DNA of 47,618 nt, taken from NCBI GenBank assembly GCA_002305335.1, contig DBQR01000034.1:15957-63574 (forward strand). The letters run 5' to 3'. The notes under the pieces were generated by a model, which saw nothing but the letters and a program-made list of their open reading frames with translations, did not search any database and had not been told where the DNA came from. Within the stretch, counting starts at the first letter, position 1; every line of letters begins with the position of its first letter. Source of the stretch: Clostridiales bacterium UBA1389. GTDB taxonomy: Bacteria > Bacillota > Clostridia > Oscillospirales > CAG-382. A program made the position numbers and the translations under genes. Of the stretch, positions 1 to 6,660 are shown piece by piece.

Positions 1-12
1 TTCTACCTCGCT

Positions 13-1524
13 TTAAATTATCTCGTCAATATGGCTTTGAATTGCCTGCTGGTCGTCGTTTCTGCCGGCAATTATCACCCGGCGTTCCCTTCCGTTGGCA
101 AGCCTTGCGGCGTTTTTAATGGTTTCTGTTTCGTTTATTAAAAAATCTCTGGTAAAGGCATCGCTTGCCGTTATATAGAGAGTGCTTTCGGAGGCGGTTA
201 CCTCACATTTCTGCTGAATAAGCCTTGAAAGGGCGGGGGGGAGCTGCTCTATAAGTTCCGACTTCATATCATAGGGGGTAAAATCCTCCCGGGGTATTTC
301 CGGCCGAGCGGCTGTTTCGGATTGGTTGTCTTCGATAATATTTTCTTTCTCTTCCACGGCAGGGGGGGCATTCCGTAACAAAGCCGCCTTTTTTTCAAGG
401 GCGGAAATCCTTGCGGCAAGAGCGGGTACCGAGTCGGATAATCTTATATCGCAAAGGCGGATTACCGCCAGTTCCACAACCAGCCGCTTGTTAGCCGAAA
501 AGGATGAAAGGCGGTTTTTGGCTTCCTCGATAACATAAGCGAAATAAATAAGCTGTTCGTCGGTAAATTTTTGTGAAAGTTTTGCAATGTCGTCTGCTTC
601 AAGATTTGAGGAAAGAACGGAGGCCTTCCCTCCCTGACGCAGATAAAGCATATCCCTTATTGCCGAAAGGATATCGTCAAGGAGCAGCGACAGGGATTTT
701 GACGAGTTGTAGTATTCGTCAATAAGCATAAGGCAGGTGGATATATCCCGCTTTAAGGCGGCTTCAAACAGCTTTGTAATGGTGTTGTCCTTGGAAATTC
801 CCAGCTGATTGGTTACGATTTCTTTGTCTATATCCCCGCCGTTGGCGGCCTGGATGCAGGATTCCAGAAGGGATAGACCGTCCCGCATTGAGCCGTCGGC
901 AAGCTTGGCAATAAGGATTGCCCCCTCCCCGGTAAGTTTCAGTCCTTCTTTTTCGGATACCGACATAAGCCTTTCGGAAATATCCTCCGGCGAAAGCCGT
1001 CTGAATTCAAACCTCTGGCACCTTGAAAGAATGGTGGGGGGGATTTTGTTCAGTTCGGTGGTGGCAAGAATAAAAATAACGTGTTCGGGGGGTTCCTCAA
1101 GGGTTTTCAAAAGGGCGTTGTAGGCCGAGGAGGACAGCATATGCACTTCGTCGATTATATAAACCCGCTTTTTAAGGTAGGTGGGGGGATAAACCAGCTC
1201 GTCGCAAAGCTGCCGGATATCGTCAACCGAGTTGTTGGAAGCGGCGTCAAGTTCCAGCACGTCGGTGGCGGAACCGTCGTCTATTGATTTACAGGCGAAG
1301 CAGTTGTTGCAGGGTTCCCCGTCTACCGGCGAATAGCAGTTTACCGCCTTGGCAAGTATCTTTGCTGAGGTGGTCTTGCCGGTTCCCCTTGTACCGCAAA
1401 AAAGATAGGCATGGGAAATGCGTCCCGTCTGGCACTGGCGTATCAGCACGGGGCGGATGTGTTCCTGGCCTATCATATCGTTGAAGGTTAAAGGGCGGTA
1501 TTTTCTGTACAGGGCTTTATACAT
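13..1524 (-). CDS. dnaX: DNA polymerase III subunit gamma/tau
   Basis: Clamp-loader ATPase subunit of the replicative polymerase, 503 aa. The N-terminus MYKALYRKYRPLTF is the family hallmark. It is followed by Walker A (GTRGTGKTTSAK), a zinc-binding cysteine cluster (CYSPVDGEPCNNCFAC), a DEVHML Walker B, and the sensor/SRC box (TTELNKIPPTILSRCQRFEF). The C-terminal third is a low-conservation linker plus the polymerase-binding region. An open frame continues upstream into the SRP RNA, but the conserved N-terminus fixes the start at 1524, with GGGGTG a few bases upstream. The SRP RNA lies just upstream on the same strand, an arrangement known in Firmicutes. A GAGGTAG-like SD at the window edge suggests another gene follows (in relatives, ybaB/recR). 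Confidence 0.97.
   Translation of the reverse strand: MYKALYRKYRPLTFNDMIGQEHIRPVLIRQCQTGRISHAYLFCGTRGTGKTTSAKILAKAVNCYSPVDGEPCNNCFACKSIDDGSATDVLELDAASNNSVDDIRQLCDELVYPPTYLKKRVYIIDEVHMLSSSAYNALLKTLEEPPEHVIFILATTELNKIPPTILSRCQRFEFRRLSPEDISERLMSVSEKEGLKLTGEGAILIAKLADGSMRDGLSLLESCIQAANGGDIDKEIVTNQLGISKDNTITKLFEAALKRDISTCLMLIDEYYNSSKSLSLLLDDILSAIRDMLYLRQGGKASVLSSNLEADDIAKLSQKFTDEQLIYFAYVIEEAKNRLSSFSANKRLVVELAVIRLCDIRLSDSVPALAARISALEKKAALLRNAPPAVEEKENIIEDNQSETAARPEIPREDFTPYDMKSELIEQLPPALSRLIQQKCEVTASESTLYITASDAFTRDFLINETETIKNAARLANGRERRVIIAGRNDDQQAIQSHIDEII
388..394 (-). other. Candidate -1 frameshift heptamer in dnaX
   Basis: A run of seven A is read in the dnaX frame as GAA AAA AAG, so the heptamer A AAA AAG is in the register used for -1 slippage in E. 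coli dnaX. It sits at codons 378-379, just after the ATPase/collar part. A -1 shift would add 39 codons and stop at TGA 271..269, giving about 418 aa, a gamma-like length. An AAGGA lies some 14 nt upstream. No strong downstream hairpin is evident, so the slip is only a candidate. Confidence 0.4.
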
Positions 1525-1554
1525 CGACGCACCCCATAAAATATTACTGAAATG

Positions 1555-1850
1555 TATAATACGGCCATGCGTCCGGCATTGTTCTTCGCCTACGCGCGGT
1601 AGTCCGGGTTCGGCCTCAAAACAGGCTGCCTTGCGGCACATTGCCGTTTCCGCTTAATGCTGCTTGATTCCTCACCTGACATGGTTCACGGGCGGCAATC
1701 GCACAAGACCCATTTCTCAACAGCCTTGCCCGGACGCAGCCACACAGACAAAAGACCTCTGCCGGCATTTGACCCCTGCTGTAGCGGATTGCAGGCAACA
1801 GGGCACCGCTAACTCCCCGGCAAGCATGGCCGTATTACGCATTTCAGTTG
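1555..1850 (-). ncRNA. ffs: Large bacterial signal recognition particle RNA
   Basis: RNA scaffold of the signal recognition particle, which binds Ffh and targets nascent membrane and secreted proteins. On the minus strand the apical domain contains GAACCATGTCAGG, a GAGGAATC loop and AAGCAGCATTAAG, almost the same as B. subtilis scRNA. The 5' Alu portion carries GCCGGGGAGTTAGCGGTGCC and CTGCAATCCGCT. The two ends pair over about 16 nt (plus-strand 1555-1570 against 1824-1840), closing the molecule. The length near 280-295 nt indicates the large type with an Alu domain. The 3' end is estimated from end pairing and the 5' end from the promoter. Confidence 0.95.
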
Positions 1851-1856
1851 TAGCTT

Positions 1857-1885
1857 AGTATAGCACAGAAGCGACCGCTTTTCAA
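1857..1885 (-). promoter_or_regulatory. SRP RNA promoter
   Basis: Minus-strand TTGAAA (1885..1880), a 17-nt spacer and TATACT (1862..1857). Transcription would start near 1850, a few bases before the terminal helix of the SRP RNA. No terminator is visible between the RNA and dnaX, so dnaX may be read through from here. Confidence 0.75.
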
Positions 1886-1973
1886 TACCAAAATAAAAAA
1901 TTTACAGAAGGTGGATATTGGATAATACCCCGCACAAAATCTATATTTTATTTCATAATATACATCTTTTATA

Positions 1974-2026
1974 TTGACAAAATGAAATACATCCCTTATA
2001 ATGTCAAACGCAAACTATTTGCATTT
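1974..2026 (+). promoter_or_regulatory. znu operon promoter with inverted-repeat operator
   Basis: TTGACA (1974-1979), a 17-nt spacer and TATAAT (1997-2002): a consensus sigma-A promoter. Starting 3 nt after the -10 is an imperfect palindrome, AAACGCAAA-CTA-TTTGCATTT (2006-2026, 8 of 9 pairs), covering the transcription start. That is where a Fur-family repressor would block initiation. The Fur-family gene at the end of this operon is the obvious candidate ligand (inference). Confidence 0.75.
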
Positions 2027-2053
2027 GCATCGGAGGGATATTCGGTAATCGAA

Positions 2054-2920
2054 ATGAAAATATTAAAAAAATGCTTGATTTTGCTGATTTCTGCGGTTTT
2101 TATGTTGTTTTGTGTTTCCTGCGGCAATAATCCGGATAATAATTCCGGTAAAAAGATTATTGCCGTAACCATTGTGCCCCAGGCCACATTTGTAAAGGCG
2201 GTATGCGGCGACAGCTTTGAAATAGTAACCCTCATTCCCCCCGGGGGGAGCCCCGAAAGCTACGAGCCTTCCCCGATGGTTATACGGAAGTTCGAAAAAG
2301 CCGAAATTTTCTTTAGGATAGGGGTTCCGGCGGAAAATACAGGTTCGGTAGCCGATATCCCGGAAAAGGTAAAGGTTGTATCCCTGCAGGAGGAGGTTTC
2401 CAAAACCTACCCCGAACTGCTCTTTGAGGAGGGGGAAAGGGACCACCATATCTGGCTTTCTCCAAAACGGGTTAAAATAATGATTGACGTAATTTTACGG
2501 GAATTAAGCATAATCGACCCGGAAAATGCGGAAATTTACAATAAAAACGCACAGAATTACAAAAATCAGCTTGACGTTCTCGACAATGAGATAAAAAATA
2601 TATTTAAGGATATTGAAAATCCTAAATTCATCGCCTACCATCCCGCCTTCGGTTATTTTGCTGACGAATACGACATCACAATGTATGCTTTAGAGGAAGA
2701 GGGGAAGGAGGTCACCATTTCCCGCTTAAAGGAAATGGCGGATCTGGCAAAGGAAGAAAAAATAAAGGTTGTCTTTTATCAGGAGGAAACCGATTCCCTG
2801 CGGGCGAAAGCCTTTGCCGAGGAAATAGGCGGAAAGGCGGTAATGCTTTCCCCCCTTTCGGGAAATTACATTGACAACCTGAAAACCATGGCGGAAAAAA
2901 TCGCCGAATCAATGAGGTAA
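2054..2920 (+). CDS. znuA: Zinc/metal ABC transporter substrate-binding lipoprotein
   Basis: Extracytoplasmic metal-binding component of a cluster-9 (ZnuA/TroA) ABC importer, 288 aa. It has a signal sequence with a CVSC lipobox (Cys23). Expected ligands include His in ERDHHIWLSP, His in AYHPAFGYF and an acidic residue in FYQEETDS. The first ligand position, normally SPHxYxP, reads SPESYEP, so Glu68 replaces the usual His, which might alter metal preference. Only a short acidic/His stretch stands where a His-rich loop often sits. The ATG at 2054 is chosen because it begins the signal peptide; a longer frame starts at 1982, upstream of the operator. The SD GGAGGG is rather far (15 nt). It heads znuACB-fur. 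Confidence 0.9.
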   Translation: MKILKKCLILLISAVFMLFCVSCGNNPDNNSGKKIIAVTIVPQATFVKAVCGDSFEIVTLIPPGGSPESYEPSPMVIRKFEKAEIFFRIGVPAENTGSVADIPEKVKVVSLQEEVSKTYPELLFEEGERDHHIWLSPKRVKIMIDVILRELSIIDPENAEIYNKNAQNYKNQLDVLDNEIKNIFKDIENPKFIAYHPAFGYFADEYDITMYALEEEGKEVTISRLKEMADLAKEEKIKVVFYQEETDSLRAKAFAEEIGGKAVMLSPLSGNYIDNLKTMAEKIAESMR

Positions 2921-2935
2921 AAAACAGGAGAAGTT

Positions 2936-3730
2936 ATGACCGGAAACATTCCAAACGCCCTGCCTGCCATAAGCGTTAACAATCTTACGGTGTATTACGA
3001 CAATACTCTGGCCCTTGAAAATATCTGCCTTAATGTAAGAGAAGGGGAATTTTTAGGCATTATCGGCCCCAACGGGGGTGGAAAGTCCACTTTGTTAAAG
3101 GCAATCCTTAATCTGGTGAGACCCTCATCCGGTGAGGTTCTGATATACGGAAAGCCCCCCTCCGAAAGTCACGGGATAATAGGCTATGTTCCCCAGCACA
3201 CCCTGCTTGACCGGAAGTTCCCCATTTCGGTGTTTGAGGTGGTGTTAAGCGGTTTTACAAGCACAAAAATAACCCCCTTCTACCGCTATTCAAAGGAAGA
3301 TATAAAAAAGGCGGAGGAAATGCTTGAGCTCCTTGATATTACCCCCCTTTCCCAAAGGCAGATTTCCTCCCTTTCGGGGGGGCAGTTCCAGCGGATGCTT
3401 ATCGCCCGGGCCTTGGCTTCAAATCCCAGGCTGCTGCTTCTGGACGAGCCCACCGCCAGCGTGGACGCCAAGACAAGGGAGCATATCTACGAACTGCTGG
3501 CGAAGCTTAACAAAGAAATGACAATAATCCTTGTAAGCCATGATTTACTTGCGATTTCAACCCGGGTAAACCGTATCGCCTGCCTTAACGAAAGTCTTGT
3601 GTACCACGGAGAACCGGAACTGACAGGCGAAGTGGTAAACAAGCTTTACGGCTGTCCGGTGGAGCTTATCGCCCACGGGGTTCCCCACCGGGTGCTTAAG
3701 GAGCATAACGGGGAGGACCATATATGTTAG
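2936..3730 (+). CDS. znuC: Zinc/metal ABC transporter ATP-binding protein
   Basis: Cytoplasmic ATPase that powers the metal importer, 264 aa, normal for the family. It shows Walker A (GPNGGGKST), the Q-loop in GYVPQHTLLDRKFPISV, the ABC signature (LSGGQFQRM), Walker B (LLLLDEPT) and the switch His (VSHDL). AGGAG precedes the ATG at good spacing. Its 3' end overlaps the permease start by 7 nt, indicating translational coupling. Substrate assignment to zinc rests on the neighbours (ZnuA-like binding protein and Fur-family regulator); manganese or another metal cannot be excluded. Confidence 0.93.
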   Translation: MTGNIPNALPAISVNNLTVYYDNTLALENICLNVREGEFLGIIGPNGGGKSTLLKAILNLVRPSSGEVLIYGKPPSESHGIIGYVPQHTLLDRKFPISVFEVVLSGFTSTKITPFYRYSKEDIKKAEEMLELLDITPLSQRQISSLSGGQFQRMLIARALASNPRLLLLDEPTASVDAKTREHIYELLAKLNKEMTIILVSHDLLAISTRVNRIACLNESLVYHGEPELTGEVVNKLYGCPVELIAHGVPHRVLKEHNGEDHIC

Positions 3731-4551
3731 AAGCGTTGCTTGAAAACCCCTTTATGCAGAAAGCCGCCCTTGCCGGGGTACTGGTGTCGGTTGTCTGCGG
3801 AATTATTGGGGTTATAATCATTGAAAAAAAGCTGGTCATGATGACCGGCGGCATCGCTCACACCTCCTACGGGGGAGTGGGGTTGGGATATCTTCTGGAT
3901 TTCGAGCCTATAATCGGCGCTTTTGTTTTCGCAATACTGGCGGCATTGGGAATAGGGTATATAAACCGTAAGGGGAAGGCGGCGTCGGATGTAATCATCG
4001 GCCTTTTCTGGTCATTGGGTATGGCGCTGGGGATAATTTTCTTTTCCCTTATGCCGGGGTATCCCCCCGACCCCAGTACCTATCTTTTCGGGAACATTCT
4101 TACGGTAACCTGGGCAAATCTTTATTTTACCGGCATAATCACGCTTATCGTGGTGCTGGCGGTGGTTATATTCTTCAACCACTGGAAGGCCTATCTTTTC
4201 GATGACGAGTTTGCCTACATCAAAGGAATAAAAACCACCCTTTTGGAATACCTATTGTTAATCCTTATCGCCATGACGGTGGTGGCTTTAATCAGGGTGG
4301 TGGGGATAATCCTTGCCCTTGCTTTACTAACCGCCCCGGCTGCGACGGCGGCGACAATTACGAACAATCTTAAAAAGCGGATGATATACGCTATTATTTT
4401 GGGTAATGTCTTCTGTTTCTTAGGGCTTTGGATTTCCTATGAAGTGGATATCGCATCCGGCGCGGTGATCGTTACATTGTCGGTTGTTTCCACCCTTGCT
4501 TCCTACGGGGTAAAAGCCATTAAAGCAAAAAGGAGGGTTACGGGCAAATGA
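3724..4551 (+). CDS. znuB: Zinc/metal ABC transporter permease
   Basis: Polytopic inner-membrane permease of the ABC-3 family, 275 aa, with about eight hydrophobic segments. Typical features are the N-terminal MQKAALAGVLVSVVCGIIGV, the MMTGGIAHTSYGGVGLGYL segment, and the late VVGIILALALLTAPAATA block that forms the coupling region to ZnuC. It overlaps znuC at its 5' end and the regulator gene at its 3' end (ATGA overlap), so the four genes form one tightly coupled operon. Confidence 0.93.
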   Translation: MLEALLENPFMQKAALAGVLVSVVCGIIGVIIIEKKLVMMTGGIAHTSYGGVGLGYLLDFEPIIGAFVFAILAALGIGYINRKGKAASDVIIGLFWSLGMALGIIFFSLMPGYPPDPSTYLFGNILTVTWANLYFTGIITLIVVLAVVIFFNHWKAYLFDDEFAYIKGIKTTLLEYLLLILIAMTVVALIRVVGIILALALLTAPAATAATITNNLKKRMIYAIILGNVFCFLGLWISYEVDIASGAVIVTLSVVSTLASYGVKAIKAKRRVTGK

Positions 4552-4988
4552 AACCGAATCTCTGCGACGAATTGAAAAAGCGGGGGCTTAAGGCAACAAA
4601 GCACCGCATTGTTATTCTCGATATATTGAGGAAAAGCGGAAAGCCCTATACCGCCGAACAGCTTTTTACGGAAATGCTGAATAAGAACATAAATATAAAT
4701 TTTTCCACCGTTTACCGCACCCTTGACATACTCTGCAATAAAAATCTGGTTACAAAGCTTAACATAGAGGGTACCGGCGGGGCGATGTACGAATACAACA
4801 CCGTTACCCACCGGCACCATCTGATATGCTTGGGGTGTAGGAAAATTACCCCCATTGACTACTGCCCGCTGGGGGATTACGAGAGTTCCCTTGAAAAAAA
4901 GACGAATTATATTATTTCGGGGCATAAGCTGGATGTTTACGGCTATTGCCCGGACTGTAAAAAGGGCTGCGGTAAGGCAAAGCAGTGA
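4548..4988 (+). CDS. zur: Fur-family metalloregulator, probably Zur
   Basis: Fur-family repressor, 146 aa. The N-terminal winged helix includes LKATKHRIVILDIL and STVYRTLDIL (recognition helix). The C-terminal domain has HRHHLICLGC and YCPDC, the paired CxxC motifs that hold the structural zinc, plus regulatory His/Cys ligands. It is the last gene of the metal-uptake operon (ATGA overlap with znuB), the classic position for an autoregulated zinc sensor. The putative operator at 2006-2026 would be its target. PerR or Fur subtypes are possible, but the operon context favours Zur. Confidence 0.87.
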   Translation: MKPNLCDELKKRGLKATKHRIVILDILRKSGKPYTAEQLFTEMLNKNININFSTVYRTLDILCNKNLVTKLNIEGTGGAMYEYNTVTHRHHLICLGCRKITPIDYCPLGDYESSLEKKTNYIISGHKLDVYGYCPDCKKGCGKAKQ

Positions 4989-5052
4989 CGAAAAAATTCT
5001 ATTAGTGTTAATCACTCTTACCCGTTTTATCATTTCCGGATATGCAACGCTG

Positions 5053-5090
5053 CCCCTCATCCGTCAGCCTTCGGCTGACACCTTACCCGG
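5053..5090. repeat. REP-like palindromic element
   Basis: CCCCTCATCC followed by a 7-bp stem (GTCAGCC / GGCTGAC, loop TTC, 5063-5079) and then a pyrimidine-rich ACCTTACCC flank. From memory, CCTCATCC-hairpin-ACCTTxCCC units are dispersed in many gut Clostridia genomes. Only one copy is in this window, so repetitiveness is inferred. It lies in the gap between the zinc operon and the convergent minus-strand genes. Confidence 0.5.
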
Positions 5091-5162
5091 AAGTCAGAAG
5101 GTTTTTTCATCAACCTTCCTGCTCATAATAACCGCCCCTACGGTTTTTCTCATTTACCAATG

Positions 5163-5193
5163 AAAAAAGCGCTCGCAATGCAAGCGCTTTTTT
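5163..5193. terminator. Bidirectional terminator
   Basis: AAAAAAGCGCT ... AGCGCTTTTTT with an inner GC pair forms a strong hairpin with a T-run on both strands. It ends the zinc operon on the plus strand. It starts 2 nt after the stop of the minus-strand small membrane protein, and so could end the entire minus-strand unit running from 14083. Confidence 0.88.
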
Positions 5194-5194
5194 C

Positions 5195-5407
5195 TTATGC
5201 GGAGTATTTGAATAATCTGAAAGGATTCAGTTCTTTTGACAGGTCTTTGACTTGGTCTTTCGGTATGCCGTGCCGCTTCAGCCGCTTTTTAAAGGAATTC
5301 CGGCATATCAGGTACTTGATATATCCCCAGGGGGTTAAAAAAATAACAACAAGGAGAAGGAAAATAAGCTTAAATATTATCTTTATCCAGTGAAAAACCC
5401 TTTTCAT
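5195..5407 (-). CDS. Small single-pass membrane protein, unknown
   Basis: 70 aa, not recognised. One strongly hydrophobic segment (about residues 9-30, IIFKLIFLLLVVIFLTPWG) is flanked by basic residues and followed by a positively charged tail with KKRLKRHGIPKDQ. GGAAGG lies 10 nt before the ATG. It is the last gene before the bidirectional terminator and follows the sigma, anti-sigma and 84-aa genes in the same direction with short gaps, so it is probably co-transcribed with them. Confidence 0.65.
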   Translation of the reverse strand: MKRVFHWIKIIFKLIFLLLVVIFLTPWGYIKYLICRNSFKKRLKRHGIPKDQVKDLSKELNPFRLFKYSA

Positions 5408-5430
5408 GGCTTATTTTCCTTCCATTTTTC

Positions 5431-5685
5431 TTATTTGCTCTGGTTGAAGGACTGGGTTAAATCCTTCATGGACAGCATATAATCCCTTGCCATTTTTACG
5501 GCTTCCTCCTTGGGGATTCCCGCATTAACAAGCTCGTTGTAAAACCCCCCCACGGATTCCCCCATTTTTTTGCCGGCTTCCGCCGAATAAAGGGTGTCCA
5601 TGAGACTGGTCAGAAGTTTTGGAATCTTTGTTGATACTTCATCCAAAAGTTCGCCGATTTCCTTGGTGGGTATTTCGTTTGCCAT
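5431..5685 (-). CDS. Small helical protein, unknown
   Basis: 84 aa, not recognised. No signal peptide, membrane segment or cysteine. The sequence is predicted to be largely alpha-helical and contains a GIPKEEAVKMARDYMLSM stretch resembling generic helical-hairpin proteins. TAGGAGG is well placed before the ATG. It starts 9 nt after the anti-sigma stop, so it belongs to the sigma-factor operon. Its function cannot be inferred from sequence. Confidence 0.7.
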   Translation of the reverse strand: MANEIPTKEIGELLDEVSTKIPKLLTSLMDTLYSAEAGKKMGESVGGFYNELVNAGIPKEEAVKMARDYMLSMKDLTQSFNQSK

Positions 5686-5694
5686 AATAACCTC

Positions 5695-6036
5695 CTATAA
5701 ATTCTGATATGCGAAATTCACTACTTTTTTTGTTATAAAAAACGTGTCTTTTATAATCCCCAACGCCATGGAAAGGGATAATTCCTTTTCCTGTTCGCAC
5801 CCGCCGGGGATTTCTTTAAGTTTTTTGAAAGCGGTTTCGGTTATTTCTTCGGGGATTTCCGGCTGTAAAACCTTCGCCATGCCTTTCAGCTTTATTAAAA
5901 AGGCCGCTTCAGCCCTGCAACTTTGGCATAAAGCAAGATGGTTTACCACCTCTGCCCTTTCTTCCCTTGAAAGATTATTTTTGTTTAAATAATCGGGCAG
6001 TATTTCAAGTATTACACTGCAGTCATGTTTATCCAT
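5695..6036 (-). CDS. Zinc-binding (zf-HC2-like) anti-sigma factor
   Basis: 113 aa. The motif HLALCQSC (HxxxCxxC) with an upstream Cys in MDKHDC is the zinc anti-sigma signature. No transmembrane helix is visible, so it is likely a soluble cytoplasmic anti-sigma rather than a membrane-bound one. A TTG at 6051 is possible, but the strong GGGGAGG SD lies inside that extension and serves the ATG at 6036. The first 8 nt overlap the end of the sigma gene (ATGGATAA), so the two proteins are translationally coupled. Inferred role: it holds the neighbouring ECF sigma factor inactive until a signal, perhaps redox or metal acting on the Cys/His site. Confidence 0.8.
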   Translation of the reverse strand: MDKHDCSVILEILPDYLNKNNLSREERAEVVNHLALCQSCRAEAAFLIKLKGMAKVLQPEIPEEITETAFKKLKEIPGGCEQEKELSLSMALGIIKDTFFITKKVVNFAYQNL

Positions 6037-6610
6037 AATAATCCTCCCCAAGGTATTTCTTTAGCTTTTCCTTAATGGCCGACATCCGGCTTTTTATGGT
6101 GCCCGGGGGAATGCCGGTAAGGGTTGAAATTTCGGAATAGTTAAGCCCCGCATTGAAAATCAGATGAATCAACTCTTTTTCCCCGGGGTTTAACATACTG
6201 ACGGCCCTTGAAACGTCGCTTTTTTTGTCCGAACCTTCGGTAAAGTCGGCTTCGTCGGGATAATCCTCGAAGGTAGCAAGATTTTCATTCGAATGACGGT
6301 AACGGGTTCTGAAGTAATCGTTTATCTTGTTGTTGGCGATTCCCAACAGCCAGGTCTTGAATGAGGAGGAATAATTGAAAGCACCTATTCCCTTCCAGGC
6401 CGAAAGCAGGGTTTCCTGAATGATATCCTCAATGTCCGAACTGTTTGGAATACGGGTGTAAATATAGTTATAAAGGACTTTAACATAATCCTTCATAAGG
6501 CTTTCAAAGGCCTTTTTATCTTCCTTTGCCTTTTCTATAAGCGATTCCTTTTTCCCAATACCGTCTTTTACTAAAAACCCATCAGCATCACCTGTAATTT
6601 CCGCTTTCAT
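6029..6610 (-). CDS. ECF-type RNA polymerase sigma factor
   Basis: 193 aa. The region-2 core is SDIEDIIQETLLSAW followed by FKTWLLGIANNKINDYFR. Region 4 is LNPGEKELIHLIF ... YSEISTLTGIPPGTIKSRM, a helix-turn-helix for the -35 element. Family members direct RNA polymerase to a small regulon and are usually held by a co-encoded anti-sigma, as here. No convincing SD precedes the ATG at 6610, and the first 20 residues look non-conserved, so the true start could be a little downstream. It begins 50 nt after the second helicase gene on the same strand with no terminator between, so it may be partly co-transcribed with the TerB/ATPase/helicase operon. Confidence 0.88.
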   Translation of the reverse strand: MKAEITGDADGFLVKDGIGKKESLIEKAKEDKKAFESLMKDYVKVLYNYIYTRIPNSSDIEDIIQETLLSAWKGIGAFNYSSSFKTWLLGIANNKINDYFRTRYRHSNENLATFEDYPDEADFTEGSDKKSDVSRAVSMLNPGEKELIHLIFNAGLNYSEISTLTGIPPGTIKSRMSAIKEKLKKYLGEDYYG

Positions 6611-6617
6611 TTATTTA

Positions 6618-6642
6618 GTCGTAACAACTCTGCTTCCGGTTC
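6618..6642 (-). promoter_or_regulatory. Candidate ECF-type autoregulatory promoter
   Basis: On the minus strand, GAACC (6642..6638), a 16-nt spacer and CGAC (6621..6618) resemble the GGAACC-N16-CGTC pattern of ECF sigma promoters. The position is just upstream of the ECF gene, where autoregulation is common. The match is imperfect. Confidence 0.35.
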
Positions 6643-6660
6643 GCTTAATTTGAAAATTTT

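Noticed and set aside
13..1641. Extended dnaX start at 1641
   Set aside because: The extra 39 residues are encoded by SRP RNA, and the conserved N-terminus begins at 1524.
1616..1798. 60-aa minus-strand frame and 64-aa plus-strand frame within the SRP RNA region
   Set aside because: They overlap the conserved RNA gene completely and have no SD.
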